From Eutreptiella sp. 'Long Island Sound 2002' (Eukaryota > Euglenozoa > Euglenophyceae > Eutreptiales > Eutreptiaceae), in contig OZ038394.1 of NCBI GenBank assembly GCA_964036045.1, positions 1,839,379 through 1,903,378 of the forward strand: 64,000 bases of DNA, given 5' to 3'. Positions within the stretch are counted from its first letter, which is position 1. The number at the start of each line of letters is the position of its first letter. Of the stretch, positions 11,601-23,827 are shown in pieces. The notes beneath the pieces are model-generated. The model was not told the DNA's origin. It did no database searches and worked only from the letters and a program-made list of their open reading frames with translations. Made by a program: the position numbers and the translations under genes.

Positions 11601-12526
11601 AGGAGCAGACATGGCACTGCCCAATGAGCCCAGGTCAGGGGCCTACACATGGGGGATGGGGTGTGTCAGCTAACCTCCATCATGGAGTGCCCGGTTGTGT
11701 AGTTTGGGATCTTGTCGGTTCCAAGGCCATGCATGGTCCAGGCAACATAGGGCATTGTGCGCCAGAACTTCCTAGATCCTCAGCATTGGTATGGCATCAC
11801 CCTGTACACATTTCCTGGGACACACATGCAAGGTACCTAGCGTTCTCCAGCTTCAAGTACCAGCAAAATCGGACTGGGCCCCTCAACTAACTGTGTTAAA
11901 CTGGAAAACCCAACCAGAAAACCTATGGTCCCTGCCCCAATCATTGAAAAGACGGAACCCACAGAGCCTCAGGGGAGGCTGAATCCTGCCAGGCGCTGTA
12001 AAAAGATACTGGTGTCCTGGAGGCATGCCTCCAGGCTGTGGTTGGTTCTGGGTGAGTATGTATGTGGGAAGCAGGGGGGCAGTGTTGTGGGTGAGAGTGG
12101 AATGTCTGTCCCACTGCCAACAATAGCAGCCTTCTGTCCTCATGGCATGACCATTCTGCTGCCAGCGCTGACAAGCTTCACCTCCAGTTACTTTCAGCAC
12201 GTGATGTTCTGGAATCCAGGCATTCTGCCCGTGGTATTGCTCAACCAACCTTGCATTTGCATGCATGCTGTTTTGCGCTGTTTCCGCTGTCCCTCCCCCT
12301 CCCTCCTGCCCTGCTGACGCTGTTCCTCTGGATCCAACACGCAGGTGCACGGAGGTGAGTGTGTTCTTTCCGTGTTGCTGTGGTGTTGCCCTGCGATAGT
12401 GAGGGATAGTGAGGGACCTAATAAAAAAACAAACAAATGCAAACCAGAGGTAATGCACTGCACAGCCCGGGGGGGCGACTACAACCGGTCCTGATGCGAC
12501 CCACCCCCCAGCTATCTGTCAAAACT
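11601..12526. other. No gene recognised
   Basis: Frames of up to 190 codons are open here on both strands, but none has splice borders, a recognisable motif or clear coding bias. Confidence 0.35.
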
Positions 12527-12665
12527 CGGGGGGGGGGGGGGGGGGTCCGGCCAGGGGTCGGGGGGGGGTCAAGCCGGGGGTCGGGGGGGGGGGGTCAAGC
12601 CGGGGGTCGGGGGGGGGGTCTGGCCGGGGGTCAGGGGGGCGTCGGATGGGGTGAGGGGGGGGGGG
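12527..12665 (+). repeat. G-rich minisatellite
   Basis: About four copies of a 26-bp unit, roughly GGTCAAGCCGGGGGTC followed by a G run, with runs of up to 20 G. Strong G-quadruplex potential. The block begins with the CTATCTGTCAAAACTCGGGG phrase that heads other poly-G runs in the window and ends in TTTAGGGTTAGGG. Confidence 0.8.
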
Positions 12666-12682
12666 GTTTAGGGTTAGGGTCA

Positions 12683-13796
12683 CCGAGCTGGTGGAACCAG
12701 TCTTGGTTTTATAACCCTTTTTAGTGTCTAGGGTGGACCTACCAGGTTTAGCAGCAAGCAACAGCAGCAAGCAGCAAGCAACAGCACGCGCGAAATGGGT
12801 AAAAATCAGAACTCCGTCGTGGTGCTTTGGATTTCAGTGAAATTTTGGTGGATGATACCTATGGGTGTGAAGTACAATCACACAAAGTTTGAGCAGGAAA
12901 CTTGACAGTGGTGGCCGGGAACGGGATTCGCAAGTGGCGGACCTCAGTTTCAAAAACTGCAGTTTAGGGCCAAAAACAGCCATTTTTGGGCCAAAAAAGC
13001 CCTGGAACACATTCAAAACGGCCAAACGAAGGGAAACGGTGGGTACACTGCACCTGCGGCTTGACTTCCCCGTGTCAACGAGCTCTTTGCGGCCCTCTAA
13101 CTCCATGATATGTCCCGGAAACGGCCCAAAAAGGCCCCCAGAAGCTCCAAATGCCGACAGCCAAAAACCAAGAATAGGCCATATCTTTGGCTACATCGCT
13201 CAAAATGCGATTCCGAGGGCACCTACTCCACCCGCAACCCCCCACTTTTTGTGGTTTCCACCCCTCAGAATTGCCCAAACGGACACCTAGACCCCAATGC
13301 CTAGGCCCACTCGGCTGCAGCAAGCTGCAAGCTCAAGCCCAAACAGGTGGGTGCCCAAATGGGTCAACAAGGTCCAATAGGGGCAAAAAGATGACTTTTC
13401 TCAAAAACGATCCTAGACCATGTGCGACGCTAAAACAAGTGTTTTTGGACCGTTTTGAGCTTGTGGTGGCCCATTTTGGTCCTCCGAGAATCCCAAAATG
13501 CCTTGAAAATGGGCTGTTTTGGGACCAAAAATGGGTCAAAAATGGGTCAAAAACGCATTTTTCCAAACCTCATCCTAGACCATTTGGGGTGCACAAACAG
13601 GTGAAATGAGCCCATTTTGAGCCCATTTTGGGGCATTTTGGCCCCCCAGAAGTCCAACAAAAGCCTTGAAAGTGGGCCTTGTGGTGATGGGGTTCACTTG
13701 CAAGCTGATTTCACTTTGTCAAGAGCCATCAATGTGTGAATCATTCTTGATGTCCTTCACCAATCATAGCTGATGTTCCCTCCCCCACCAGCTCGG
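12683..13796 (+). repeat. Tandem array unit 1 (1154-bp period)
   Basis: The unit begins CCGAGCTGGTGG and ends with its inverse CCACCAGCTCGG. It then has a short spacer ending ATTAGGGTTAAGGTTAGGG before the next copy. Inside: GGTTTTATAACCC, a GCAAGCA microsatellite, then sequence rich in CATTTTGGG/CCAAAA motifs. The 60-140-codon frames recur only because the copies are nearly identical; no preference for synonymous change is evident. Confidence 0.85.
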
Positions 13797-13836
13797 TCCC
13801 AATATTCAGTCTTGATTAGGGTTAAGGTTAGGGTCA

Positions 13837-14950
13837 CCGAGCTGGTGGAACCAGTCTTGGTTTTATAACCCTTTTTAGTGTCTAGGGTGGACCTACCAGG
13901 TTTAGCAGCAGGCAACAGCAGCAAGCAGCAAGCAACAGCACGCGCGAAATGGGTAAAAATCAGAACTCCGTCGTGGTGCTTTGGATTTCAGTGAAATTTT
14001 GGTGGATGATACCTATGGGTGTGAAGTACAATCACACAAAGTTTGAGCCAGAAACTCAACGGTGGCGGCCGGGAACGGGATTCGCAAGTGGCGGACCTCA
14101 GTTTCAAAAACTGCAGTTTAGGGCCAAAAACAGCCATTTTTGGGCCAAAAAAGCCCTGGAACACATTCAAAACGGCCAAACGAAGGGAAACGGTGGGTAC
14201 ACTGCACCTGCGGCTTGACTTCCCCGTGTCAACGAGCTCTTTGCGGCCCTCTAACTCCATGATATGTCCCGGAAACGGCCCAAAAAGGCCCCCAGAAGCT
14301 CCAAATGCCGACAGCCAAAAACCAAGAATAGGCCATATCTTTGGCTACATCGCTCAAAATGCGATTCCGAGGGCACCTACTCCACCCGCAACCCCCCACT
14401 TTTTGTGGTTTCCACCCCTCAGAATTGCCCAAACGGACACCTAGACCCCAATGCCTAGGCCCACTCGGCTGCAGCAAGCTGCAAGCTCAAGCCCAAACAG
14501 GTGGGTGCCCAAATGGGTCAACAAGGTCCAATAGGGGCAAAAAGATGACTTTTCTCAAAAACGATCCTAGACCATGTGCGACGCTAAAACAAGTGTTTTT
14601 GGACCGTTTTGAGCTTGTGGTGGCCCATTTTGGTCCTCCGAGAATCCCAAAATGCCTTGAAAATGGGCTGTTTTGGGACCAAAAATGGGTCAAAAATGGG
14701 TCAAAAACGCATTTTTCCAAACCTCATCCTAGACCATTTGGGGTGCACAAACAGGTGAAATGAGCCCATTTTGAGCCCATTTTGGGGCATTTTGGCCCCC
14801 CAGAAGTCCAACAAAAGCCTTGAAAGTGGGCCTTGTGGTGATGGGGTTCACTTGCAAGCTGATTTCACTTTGTCAAGAGCCATCAATGTGTGAATCATTC
14901 TTGATGTCCTTCACCAATCATAGCTGATGTTCCCTCCCCCACCAGCTCGG
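13837..14950 (+). repeat. Tandem array unit 2
   Basis: Essentially identical to unit 1, offset by exactly 1154 bp, with the same 12-bp terminal inverted repeat and spacer. The few differences lie near the GAGC[AC][GA]GAAAC position. Confidence 0.9.
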
Positions 14951-14990
14951 TCCCAATATTCAGTCTTGATTAGGGTTAAGGTTAGGGTCA

Positions 14991-16104
14991 CCGAGCTGGT
15001 GGAACCAGTCTTGGTTTTATAACCCTTTTTAGTGTCTAGGGTGGACCTACCAGGTTTAGCAGCAAGCAACAGCAGCAAGCAGCAAGCAACAGCACGCGCG
15101 AAATGGGTAAAAATCAGAACTCCGTCGTGGTGCTTTGGATTTCAGTGAAATTTTGGTGGATGATACCTATGGGTGTGAAGTACAATCACACAAAGTTTGA
15201 GCCAGAAACTCAACGGTGGCGGCCGGGAACGGGATTCGCAAGTGGCGGACCTCAGTTTCAAAAACTGCAGTTTAGGGCCAAAAACAGCCATTTTTGGGCC
15301 AAAAAAGCCCTGGAACACATTCAAAACGGCCAAACGAAGGGAAACGGTGGGTACACTGCACCTGCGGCTTGACTTCCCCGTGTCAACGAGCTCTTTGCGG
15401 CCCTCTAACTCCATGATATGTCCCGGAAACGGCCCAAAAAGGCCCCCAGAAGCTCCAAATGCCGACAGCCAAAAACCAAGAATAGGCCATATCTTTGGCT
15501 ACATGGCTCAAAATGCGATTCCGAGGGCACCTACTCCACCCGCAACCCCCCACTTTTTGTGGTTTCCACCCCTCAGAATTGCCCAAACGGACACCTAGAC
15601 CCCAATGCCTAGGCCCACTCGGCTGCAGCAAGCTGCAAGCTCAAGCCCAAACAGGTGGGTGCCCAAATGGGTCAACAAGGTCCAATAGGGGCAAAAAGAT
15701 GACTTTTCTCAAAAACGATCCTAGACCATGTGCGACGCTAAAACAAGTGTTTTTGGACCGTTTTGAGCTTGTGGTGGCCCATTTGGGTCCTCCGAGAATC
15801 CCAAAATGCCTTGAAAATGGGCTGTTTTGGGACCAAAAATGGGTCAAAAATGGGTCAAAAACGCATTTTTCCAAACCTCATCCTAGACCATTTGGGGTGC
15901 ACAAACGGGTGAAATGAGCCCATTTTGAGCCCATTTGGGGGCATTTTGGCCCCCCAGAAGTCCAACAAAAGCCTTGAAAGTGGGCCTTGTGGTGATGGGG
16001 TTCACTTGCAAGCTGATTTCACTTTGTCAAGAGCCATCAATGTGTGAATCATTCTTGATGTCCCTCACCAGTCATAGCTGATGTTCCCTCCCCCACCAGC
16101 TCGG
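14991..16104 (+). repeat. Tandem array unit 3
   Basis: Offset by 1154 bp from unit 2 with very few substitutions (for example ACATGGCTC for ACATCGCTC). It is followed by an expanded spacer holding several TTAGGG and CCCTAGGG copies (16127-16166). Confidence 0.9.
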
Positions 16105-16168
16105 TCCCAATATTCAGTCTTGATTAGCCCTAGGGTTAGGGTTAGCCCTAGGGTTAGGGTTAGGGTCA

Positions 16169-17775
16169 CCGAGCTGGTGGAACCAGTCTTGGTTTTATAA
16201 CCCTTTTTAGTGTCTAGGGTGGACCTACCAGGTTTAGCAAGCAAGCAGCAAGCAAGCAGCAAGCAGCAAGCAAGCAGCAAGCGCGAAATGGGCCAAAATC
16301 AGAACTCCGTCGTGGTGCTTTGGATTTCAGTGAAATTTTGGTGGATGATACCTATGGGTGTGAAGTACAATCACACAAAGTTTGAGCAGGAAACTTGACA
16401 GTGGTGGCCGGGAACGGGATTCGCAAGTGGCGGACCTCAGTTTCAAAAACTGCAGTTTAGGGCCAAAAACAGCCATTTTTGGCCAAAAAAGCCCTAAAAC
16501 CCATTCAAAACGGCCAAACGAAGGGAAACGGTGGGTACATTGCACCTGCGGCTTGACTTCCCCGTGTCAACGAGCTCTTTGCGGCCCTCTAACTCCATGA
16601 TATGTCCAGGAAACGGCCCAAAAAGGCCCCCAGAAGCTCCAAATGCCGACAGCCACAAACCAAGAATAGGCCATATCTTTGGCTACATCGCTCAAAATGC
16701 GATTCCGAGGGCACCTATTCCACCCACAACCCCCCACTTTTTGTGGTTTCCACCCCTCAGAATTGCCCAAACGGACACCTAGACCCCAATGCCTAGGCCC
16801 ACTAGGCTGCGACAAGCTGCAAGCTGAAGCCCAAACAGGTGGGTGCCCAAATGGGTCAACAGGGTCCAATAGGGGCAAAAAGATGACTTTTCTCAAAAAA
16901 TGATCGTAGACCATGTGCGACGCTAAAACAAGTGTTTTTGGACCGTTTTGAGCTTGTGGTGGCCCATTTTGGTCCTCCGAGAATCCCAAAATGCCTTGGA
17001 AATGGGCTGTTTTGGGACCAAAAATGGGTCAAAAATGGGTCAAAAACGCATTTTTCCAGACCTCATCCTAGACCATTTGGGGTGCACAAACGGGTGAAAT
17101 GGGCCCATTTTGAGCCCATTTTGGGGGCATTTTGGCCCCTCGGAAGTCCAAAAAGCCTTGAAAGTGGGCCTCGTGGCACCCCGTAATGCGTGAAACAAGG
17201 AACATGCAACACTTGACAGGCACACAATAGCCGGATAGAGACATCAATTTTTTGGTACAGGTATGTGGCAGGAAGTACAATGCATTGTACATATGCATCG
17301 ATTTGCTCATAACAAGAGAAAGAGGAACGGGATCGCGGTGAAGCGAAAGCCGAGCGCAGACGTCAACACGAAGCTTGGGGAGCACATTCATTCCGAGTGG
17401 AGTACGGGGTTAGGTTGCTCGCTTCAAGCTTAGGATGAACGTGGTCCAAAACAACACAACGTATGCAGTAAGCAAACACATAAAAGGGGAGGGGAATACA
17501 AAACACACAGTGCAATTCGTGCAATAATGGGATCGCGGTGAAGCGAAAGCCATTTGCAAACTCAAAAGGAGGGAGGGGAAAACAAAACATGCAGTGACAT
17601 TCATGCAATAATGGCATCACGATGAAGCGAAAACCAGTTGCCAATGCAAAATGAGGGGAGAGAAATACGAAACACACAACAACATGCATGCAACCCTCAA
17701 TCGCCATCCCCCAACCAATTGACTTTCCTCCACCCTAGTACGCACAGAAGCATAGGCACTACCCCACCAGCTCGG
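16169..17775 (+). repeat. Tandem array unit 4, 3' end replaced
   Basis: It matches the other units to about 17175 (GAAAGTGGGCCTCGTGG). The normal last 110 bp or so are then replaced by about 590 bp of unrelated sequence before the closing CCACCAGCTCGG at 17764. It is more diverged than units 1-3. The foreign segment carries about three copies of an 84-bp motif (GGGATCGCGGTGAAGCGAAAGCC at 17331 and 17529, a variant at 17613). Confidence 0.8.
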
Positions 17776-17809
17776 TCCCAATATTCAGTCTTGATTAGGG
17801 TTAGGGTCA

Positions 17810-17903
17810 CCGAGCTGGTGGAACCAGTCTTGGTTTTATAACCCTTTTTAGTGTCTAGGGTGGACCTACCAGGTTTAGCAGCAGCAAGCAGCAAGCAGCA
17901 AGC

Positions 17904-17934
<31 letters not shown>

Positions 17935-18939
17935 GCACGCGCGAAATGGCTAAAAATCAGAACTCCGTCGTGGTGCTTTGGATTTGGTTGAAATTTTGGT
18001 GCATGATACCTATGGGTGTGAAGTACAATCACACAAAGTTTGAGCGAGAAACTCGACGGTGGCGACCGGCAACGGGATTCGCAAGTGGCGGACCTCAGTT
18101 TCAAAATCTGCAGTTTAGGGCCAAAAACAGCCATTTTTGGGCCAAAAATGCCCTGGAACACATTCAAAACGGCCAAACGAAGGGAAACGGTGGCTACTCT
18201 GCACGTGCCGCTTGACTTCCCCGTGTCAACGAGCTCTTTGCGGCCCTCTAACTCCATGATATGCCGCGGAAGCGGCCCAAAAAGGCCCCCCGAAGCTCCA
18301 AATGCCGACAGCCAAAAACCAAGAATAGGCCATATCTTTGGCTACATGGCTCAAAATGCGATTCCGAGGGCACCTACTCCACCCGCAACCCCCCACGTTT
18401 TGTGGTTTCCACCCCTCAAAATTGCCCAAACGGACGCCTAGACCCCAATAACTAGGCCCACTAGGCTGTGGCAAGCTGCAAGCTCAAGCCCAAACAGGTG
18501 GGTACCCAAATGGGTCAACAAGGTCCAATAGGGGCAAAAAGATGACTTTTCTCAAAAATGATCCTAGACCATGTGCGACGCTAAAACAAGTGTTTTTGGA
18601 CTGTTTTGAGCTTGTGGTGGCCCATTTGGGTCCTCCAAAAATCCCAAAATGCCTTGAAAATGGGCTGTTTTGGGACCAAAAATGGGTCAAAAATGGGTCA
18701 AAAACACATTTTTCCAAAACTCATCGTAGACCATTTGGGGTGCACAAAAGGGTGAAATGAGCCCATTTTGAGCCCATTTTGGGGCATTTTGGCCCCTGAG
18801 AAGTCCAAAAGACCTTGAAAGTGGGCCTCGTGGTGATGGGGTTCAGGTGCATTTCACTTTGTCAAGAGCCATCAATGTGTGAATCATTCTTGATGTCCCT
18901 CACCATTCATATCTAATGTTCCCTCCCCCACCAGCTCGG
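17810..18939 (+). repeat. Tandem array unit 5
   Basis: The most diverged full-length unit: GCAAGCAAGCAAGCAAG expansion, scattered substitutions and a small deletion near 18850. It keeps the 12-bp terminal inverted repeat. A run of TTAGGG/GGCTAGGG repeats follows at 18958-19015. Confidence 0.85.
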
Positions 18940-20299
18940 TCCCAATATTCAGTCTTGATTAGGGCCAGGGTTAGGGTTAGGGTTAGGGCTAGGGTTGCTG
19001 TTAGGGCCTGCAGCCCTCTTGTAGCCCAAATATGAATTCTCTACAAAATTTTGAGCATTTTGAGTATAAACACATAGTATGAAAAAAAAAATTGGCGCCT
19101 TCGGCGCCGGACAGTTTTCTCTAGGGACACTTGCTGGTGGCCGACCCGGCACCACTATCTTTCAAAACCCGGGGGGGGGGGGGGGGCTGGGGGGGGGGGT
19201 CGCATACAAGGACCGGGCCCGGCCGCCCCCCCGGGCTCCACAGTAAGGCATAAATGCATCTTTATTCTCTATGCCAAACCTGGTTCAACCTCAAGACACA
19301 CACTGTGACTGAAACACATTATGCCGGACTACAGTTAGTCGGACAATCACAGTTCGTAGATGTCAGTGTCTGTGATAGTGGGGGGGGGTGGGGCATAATG
19401 ACTGGAGGAGTATGTTGGTTTGCATCAGCCTCTCGTGTAGCGTTTGGGGTGGGCGTTGCACCTGGCTCACCACATCAACAAGCGACGCTCTGCGGATCGT
19501 TGGCTGACTCCATGCTGATGTAATTGCCTGTGCCACTCTTTGGGCAACCATATGTGAAGGGCAGCCCTTCTTTTGCCCCCCCCCCCCCCCCCGATCCAAA
19601 AAAATGGCAATGCTTTAGCCTATGTGACAGACACCACATATTTCTTGTGTTTCCCGATGCTTTAGCCTTGCAACATGTGCAGTTTTGCATTTGCCATTGA
19701 GGGTATTCTTGGGACTCCTGGTGTCCTTCAATGAAAAGAATAAAAAAGCCTGACAACAGCTTCCTCACTGGGTGCGGGCCCATCAGAGCGCCAATCTGGT
19801 TTTCCTCAAGACACAGCACGGGACCTGCTGCTGTTGTTTACCGGGTCCCAACCAAACTGATTTGGTCCACCCATTGCCTTGTGGCGCGTTCAGCGGCCTG
19901 GACCAGAAAACGGGCCCAACAGCAACAGGATGAAATGGGGCACAGGGGCCCCAGTACAACAGGGGGGCACAGCCTCCTCGCTGGACCCTCCCAATCACCG
20001 GCCAGTGCTTCACGCACCTCCCTTCCGGCTAGCACCCCAACCCTAGTGGCCCTGACTTAGCCTACTGCGTTCGCTGTAGCAGGTAGTGCACAGATGTACA
20101 CAGGTAACAGATCACTGCTATCGCTGTTGTCTCCCCCTTTTCCAGAAAAGGGCCCCTTGCACCCTTTCTTGACATTGTTTCTTCCTGTCAACAACAATCA
20201 GGGAGTTTCTACGATGAGTACATTCCATCTCCAGTGGTAGGCAGTGCGTCAATTTTGGCTTAACTATGCCAGCCCTGCCTCCCCTGTTTGATAGTCCAC
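18940..20299. other. Telomere-like spacer, poly-G run and unassigned sequence
   Basis: It opens with about five TTAGGG-type repeats, then an A-rich stretch, the CTATCTTTCAAAACCCGGG phrase with a long G run (19148-19200), and the dispersed repeat at 19.23 kb. A C run lies at 19577-19593. A weak minus-strand frame (19.8-20.0 kb) ending in a QQQQ stretch is possible coding sequence but has no clear borders. Confidence 0.4.
19232..19312 (-). repeat. Dispersed repeat, inverse copy at 39.4 kb
   Basis: CTCCACAGT[AC]AGGCATAAATGCATC and the following CTTTATTCTCTATGCCAAACCTGG are repeated as the reverse complement at about 39385-39466. On the other strand the sequence carries an AATAAA signal, so it may be the 3' end of a transcribed repeat or retroelement. 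Confidence 0.65.
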
Positions 20300-20455
20300 C
20301 TGGCTGGGCACCTCTCGCTCTGAACCCTCCCTCTTCACCCCCAACCCAATGGGTGGGCACCCAACTTACCTAACCACGCGTGAAGGATTCCTTCCTCAAA
20401 ACGCGCACATGTACACACACCCAGAAGTACCAACCGGCATACTCCTTCAGTGTTT
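20300..20455 (+). repeat. Dispersed repeat C, first copy
   Basis: The TTCACCCCCAACCCAA..GGGTGGGCACCCA phrase and the following CCACGCGTG..AGG..TTCCTCCTCAAAA tract recur, clearly diverged, at 45175-45330 in the same orientation. Confidence 0.55.
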
Positions 20456-20720
20456 GTGCCCCCCCCCCCCCCCCCGAGGGGGATGGCCCAAGGGGCCATC
20501 CAGGGCCCCAAGGCTACTTGTGAATTTGCACAGTTAATGAAGCCGATGGGGTAAGGGTTGCCAACTTATCACCCCTGAGCCTTGGGGCCACTGAGACCAT
20601 GGCCGCGAAAGGACGTGAGGTGCCAGATTCAAAGAAGGGTAGCCAAGGCGACCCTCTTTGCATGTGGTACCCCCACAGACTTTGCGGAACATGTTTTTGT
20701 GACCTCCATGCGGTTTACAC

Positions 20721-20861
20721 CTCCGTGGGCTCATGGGTAGGAGGACCTTTGGACCCCCAACAGTCCCTGGGGGAAAGGGGGGGGCTCGGTTGGCGGGAGG
20801 AGGGCCCGGCATCGGCATAGGCCGAAATTCCTGACCGCCATCAGCAGGCGACTCGGCCAGC
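20721..20861 (-). CDS. Candidate exon, Pro-rich, minus-strand gene
   Basis: A 141-nt open segment bounded by TCCATAG (acceptor) and GGAG|GTGTAA (donor), entering with the third base of a codon and leaving after two. The peptide is Pro-rich, including RPMPMPGPPPANRAPPFPPG. Composition resembles the Met/Pro-rich exons at 21.3-26.3 kb, so it may be a downstream exon of the same gene. The phase does not join 21281-21401 directly, so at least one exon between would be needed. Confidence 0.35.
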
Positions 20862-21280
20862 CTATGGACACAGGCCGAACCGCTGGACCCCAATGCTCCT
20901 TTCAAAAGGGGGGGTGGGGGGTCCCACCCCCCCGACGCCCCGGTGGTGTGCTGAGTTTTTGGCCTAAACTGACTAGTGCCAGAGAACATTTTTGATTGGC
21001 CGAAGGCCTGGAAGAAAATTTAACCCAATCTTTCAAAAGGGAGGGGTCCGGGGGTGGGGGGGGAGCTGGAACGTCCCCCCTCACTCCCAGTGATGCCAAA
21101 TTGTACAAAGGAGCCCTGCTGGACCCTGATCAGCTGAGACGAATCAACGTGAAGCCATCACCAGACGATCCCATGCAGCGGGCACAAGGAGAGCTGCGGC
21201 ACAGGGGCCGCACTGGGGCACAAAGGGACTAGTGGGGCCCGGGCGGAGCACTCGGGCGCACGGGCGCGCCATCCACATAC

Positions 21281-21401
21281 CCATCGCAGCCTGTGCCATT
21301 CCTGGCGGGAAGATTGCGCTGGAATTCAGAGACATGGGGGCCATCGACTGTTGGCCATTTTGTGTCATGTACATTGTCCCATTCATCGCAGGATTCATTT
21401 C
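21281..21401 (-). CDS. Candidate exon, Met/Gln-rich, minus-strand gene
   Basis: The acceptor is ..TCATTCCAG|GAA and the donor is ATGG|GTATGTGG. The 121-nt exon starts at a codon boundary, matching the phase at the end of the exon at 22798-23096. It encodes a Met/Asn/Gln/Pro-rich peptide with MNGTMYMTQNGQQSMAPMS. No domain is recognised; the composition suggests a disordered region. Confidence 0.5.
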
Positions 21402-22797
21402 CTGGAATGACGTGTGTGGAGGTGGTGGGGCCAAATAGTGCACTGCTTGGTCCCCACGACTGCAGAAGGCATTATCACAACAATAACAATCATAACCGAA
21501 ATCATTTCGTCCCATGACATTGACTCATCAAATTGCTACAGGTGCCTTTGGCATGCACTTTGGGATCTTCAGCCAAATTCTATTGCCTTCGGCAAGGCAC
21601 CTCAAAGAGGTTCAAAGAGCAGCAACGCCCCAATTCCCACCACCTTATCACCTGGGCCCACAGAATTGGAGCAGGAAAATAGTTTTGCAGCTCAAAATCG
21701 AAAACCTGCAACCAACTTACCAAAAAAAGTATGGGAATGTGGGTCCAAAAACTTTTTGATCCTCCCCCCCACACACAGACACAACCAAAATTAATGTCTC
21801 AGAAACTGTCAAAATACCACTGAACAGCCTAAAACAGCAATATGAGGGGTTTCAGGGGGTCCATGGCCCTGGCCACATGGGCCCAGCAGCCACTACATGG
21901 GTCCCCATGGGTGCTAGAGTACTCGTGATGACCCAAACCCATCCCAAAGGCCACAGAAGGGTTTCTGGGATAACTCAAATTTTCTGAAATCTCCGAGTCC
22001 CACCGAACAGCCCAAAAACTGCATTAGGCGCCCAAAGTCCCCTACACCGAAGGTCCGGAAAAATTTTTCGGCTTAAAACCGACAAAGGCGCAAAAATTGT
22101 GGAGGCCAGTCAAAAAAAAATTCCCCGCCCCCTCACAAAACAAACTGGGTAAATACTTTTTTGTGGGCATTTTTGTCTCATATGATGACTTTACATGAAA
22201 AAACATTCCCTTAGGGTATGCTACGTGCAAACGTCCCATGCCTACACTTTATCTTACAACCTCTTTGAGGTGATTTGATGTGTCTTACTTTTTCTCATGC
22301 TTGCACTCCATATTGTCAATAGTCAAACCCACAACGTTGCTGCACAGCCAGCACACATACAACATGGCAGCACACTGACTTCTGAGGACAAAAAATGACA
22401 AATCAGACAGCCCCTGGCCTAATGGGCGAAAGGGCGCCTAAAATGAGTTTAGTACCCTCACACCAAATTTTGACCAATCTTAACCTCACCCACCAAAGGT
22501 ATCGTCGAAAGGAGTATAGCGGAGACAAGGTTCTAATTTGTGACGTATGACTGCCAAATGATCACCTCCCTCTCTGTTGTCATCTGACAAATGGTACTCC
22601 ATGACATTCTTCTATCGTCATTGCGCTTCCACACTGAACATATTTGGGTCGAAACTGCCAATCCCAATCGATTCTGTCACTCAGAACTGTCGCTCAATGG
22701 CACCCTTGCCCATCCTCATGGAAAATTTGACGTGTTCTAACCGGACCCTATTTCTAAGCACGCAGAATTGTCCTCATCACGCAGCTTGACTACACAC

Positions 22798-23096
22798 CAA
22801 CATGCGCTTCTGCTGCCTCATTGACTCAAGCTGCGTCATCTCAGTATCCGTAGGCTTCACCCAATTGCCCTTCCTGGGAGCCGGTGCAAAGCTCCCAGCG
22901 GTCATCGCGCTTCGCATGCTTGCCATGGCAAGTGGGTTCGCAGCAGAGGGGGTCATACTGCCCATGCTGTACTGCGGCGACAGGGGGTTGGGCTGTGGAG
23001 CATTCTGCCCCTGCTCTGGCATCACTGATAGGAACGTTGGTTGCTGTTGTTGCATGCTGCCCGGCGACAGCGGCGGCTGCCCTTCTGCAGGTACTG
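22798..23096 (-). CDS. Candidate exon, Met/Pro/Gln-rich, minus-strand gene
   Basis: A 299-nt segment runs from CATTTCCAG|CAG to ATGTTG|GTGTGTAG. Its entry phase (two bases first) fits the donor phase of 23603-23827 and its exit phase (codon boundary) fits 21281-21401. The peptide is low-complexity (LSPQYSMGSMTPSAANPLAM) and ends in a more polar stretch, WVKPTDTEMTQLESMRQQKR. It has the character of a nuclear or RNA-associated disordered protein, but no family can be named. Confidence 0.55.
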
Positions 23097-23602
23097 CTGG
23101 AAATGGACATTGAGGAGGCTTCAGTGCAGTGTTGCCGAAGTGGAGCACTCATGGAACTACGTTGCAGTGGTGAGGGTATCTACATGGTCCATAACAACCC
23201 ATGGATAGTATCCATCTTCTTAATTTCTGGGTGTTTGTTGCTGTGCTTGGCAGCAGCAGCAACTGCAGCGACAGCAGCCAAAGCAACATGGATTTCAGAG
23301 CAGCAGGAACAGCAATAGCAGCAGCACAAGCAACAGCAGTGACACCACTAACACCTGCAGCTGCAGCAGCTGCATGGCGACGGAAACAACAGCAGTTATA
23401 GCAGCAGCAGCACAAAAAGCAAGCAGGCATCGCTGCAACCACAGCAGCCAGCAGCACCCATGACCTGTTGATAATGCACAGACCCTTGGTTGCAACGGCA
23501 GCTCCACAAGGGTAAGCCCAAAGCACCAGGTGTATCCCCAGCCCACCAGCTGCCCCATACCGAAATGACTGATCACACGCACAACAACACATGAGCACTC
23601 AC

Positions 23603-23827
23603 CAGGTGGAGGGCGCTCACTCAATCTGCTCATCAGAGGCCGCTGTGGTGGCCTGCTGAGCTTGAGCCCCAAGCTCAGCCTTCCTCTTTCCATTGGATCC
23701 CCTGTCCAGGGATGCATTTGAAGGGAAGGGACCTCCGAGGCGGCCCCAGAAGCAGTTACGCAGGCGGTTGGAGGAGGTCGCCAAAGCGGTTGGGGGGCGC
23801 CACTGTCGGTTACAGATGCAGTTAAAG
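23603..23827 (-). CDS. Candidate exon, Pro/Ser-rich, minus-strand gene
   Basis: Acceptor GTGCCAG|CTTTAAC and strong donor CCACCTG|GTGAGTG. It is 225 nt and enters and leaves in the same phase (one base carried over), consistent with both 26094-26334 upstream and 22798-23096 downstream. The peptide is Pro/Ser/Arg-rich. An alternative frame ending in SDEQIE and a stop is open over the same bases; the splice borders favour the frame given. Confidence 0.5.

Noticed and set aside
12834..18760. Recurring 60-140-codon frames in the tandem units
   Set aside because: They recur because the units are near-identical DNA. Several frames on both strands recur equally and substitutions show no bias to silent sites.
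12660..19015. TTAGGG repeats as a chromosome end
   Set aside because: Only short, degenerate, internal clusters between array units with sequence continuing on both sides; interstitial repeats are the simpler reading.
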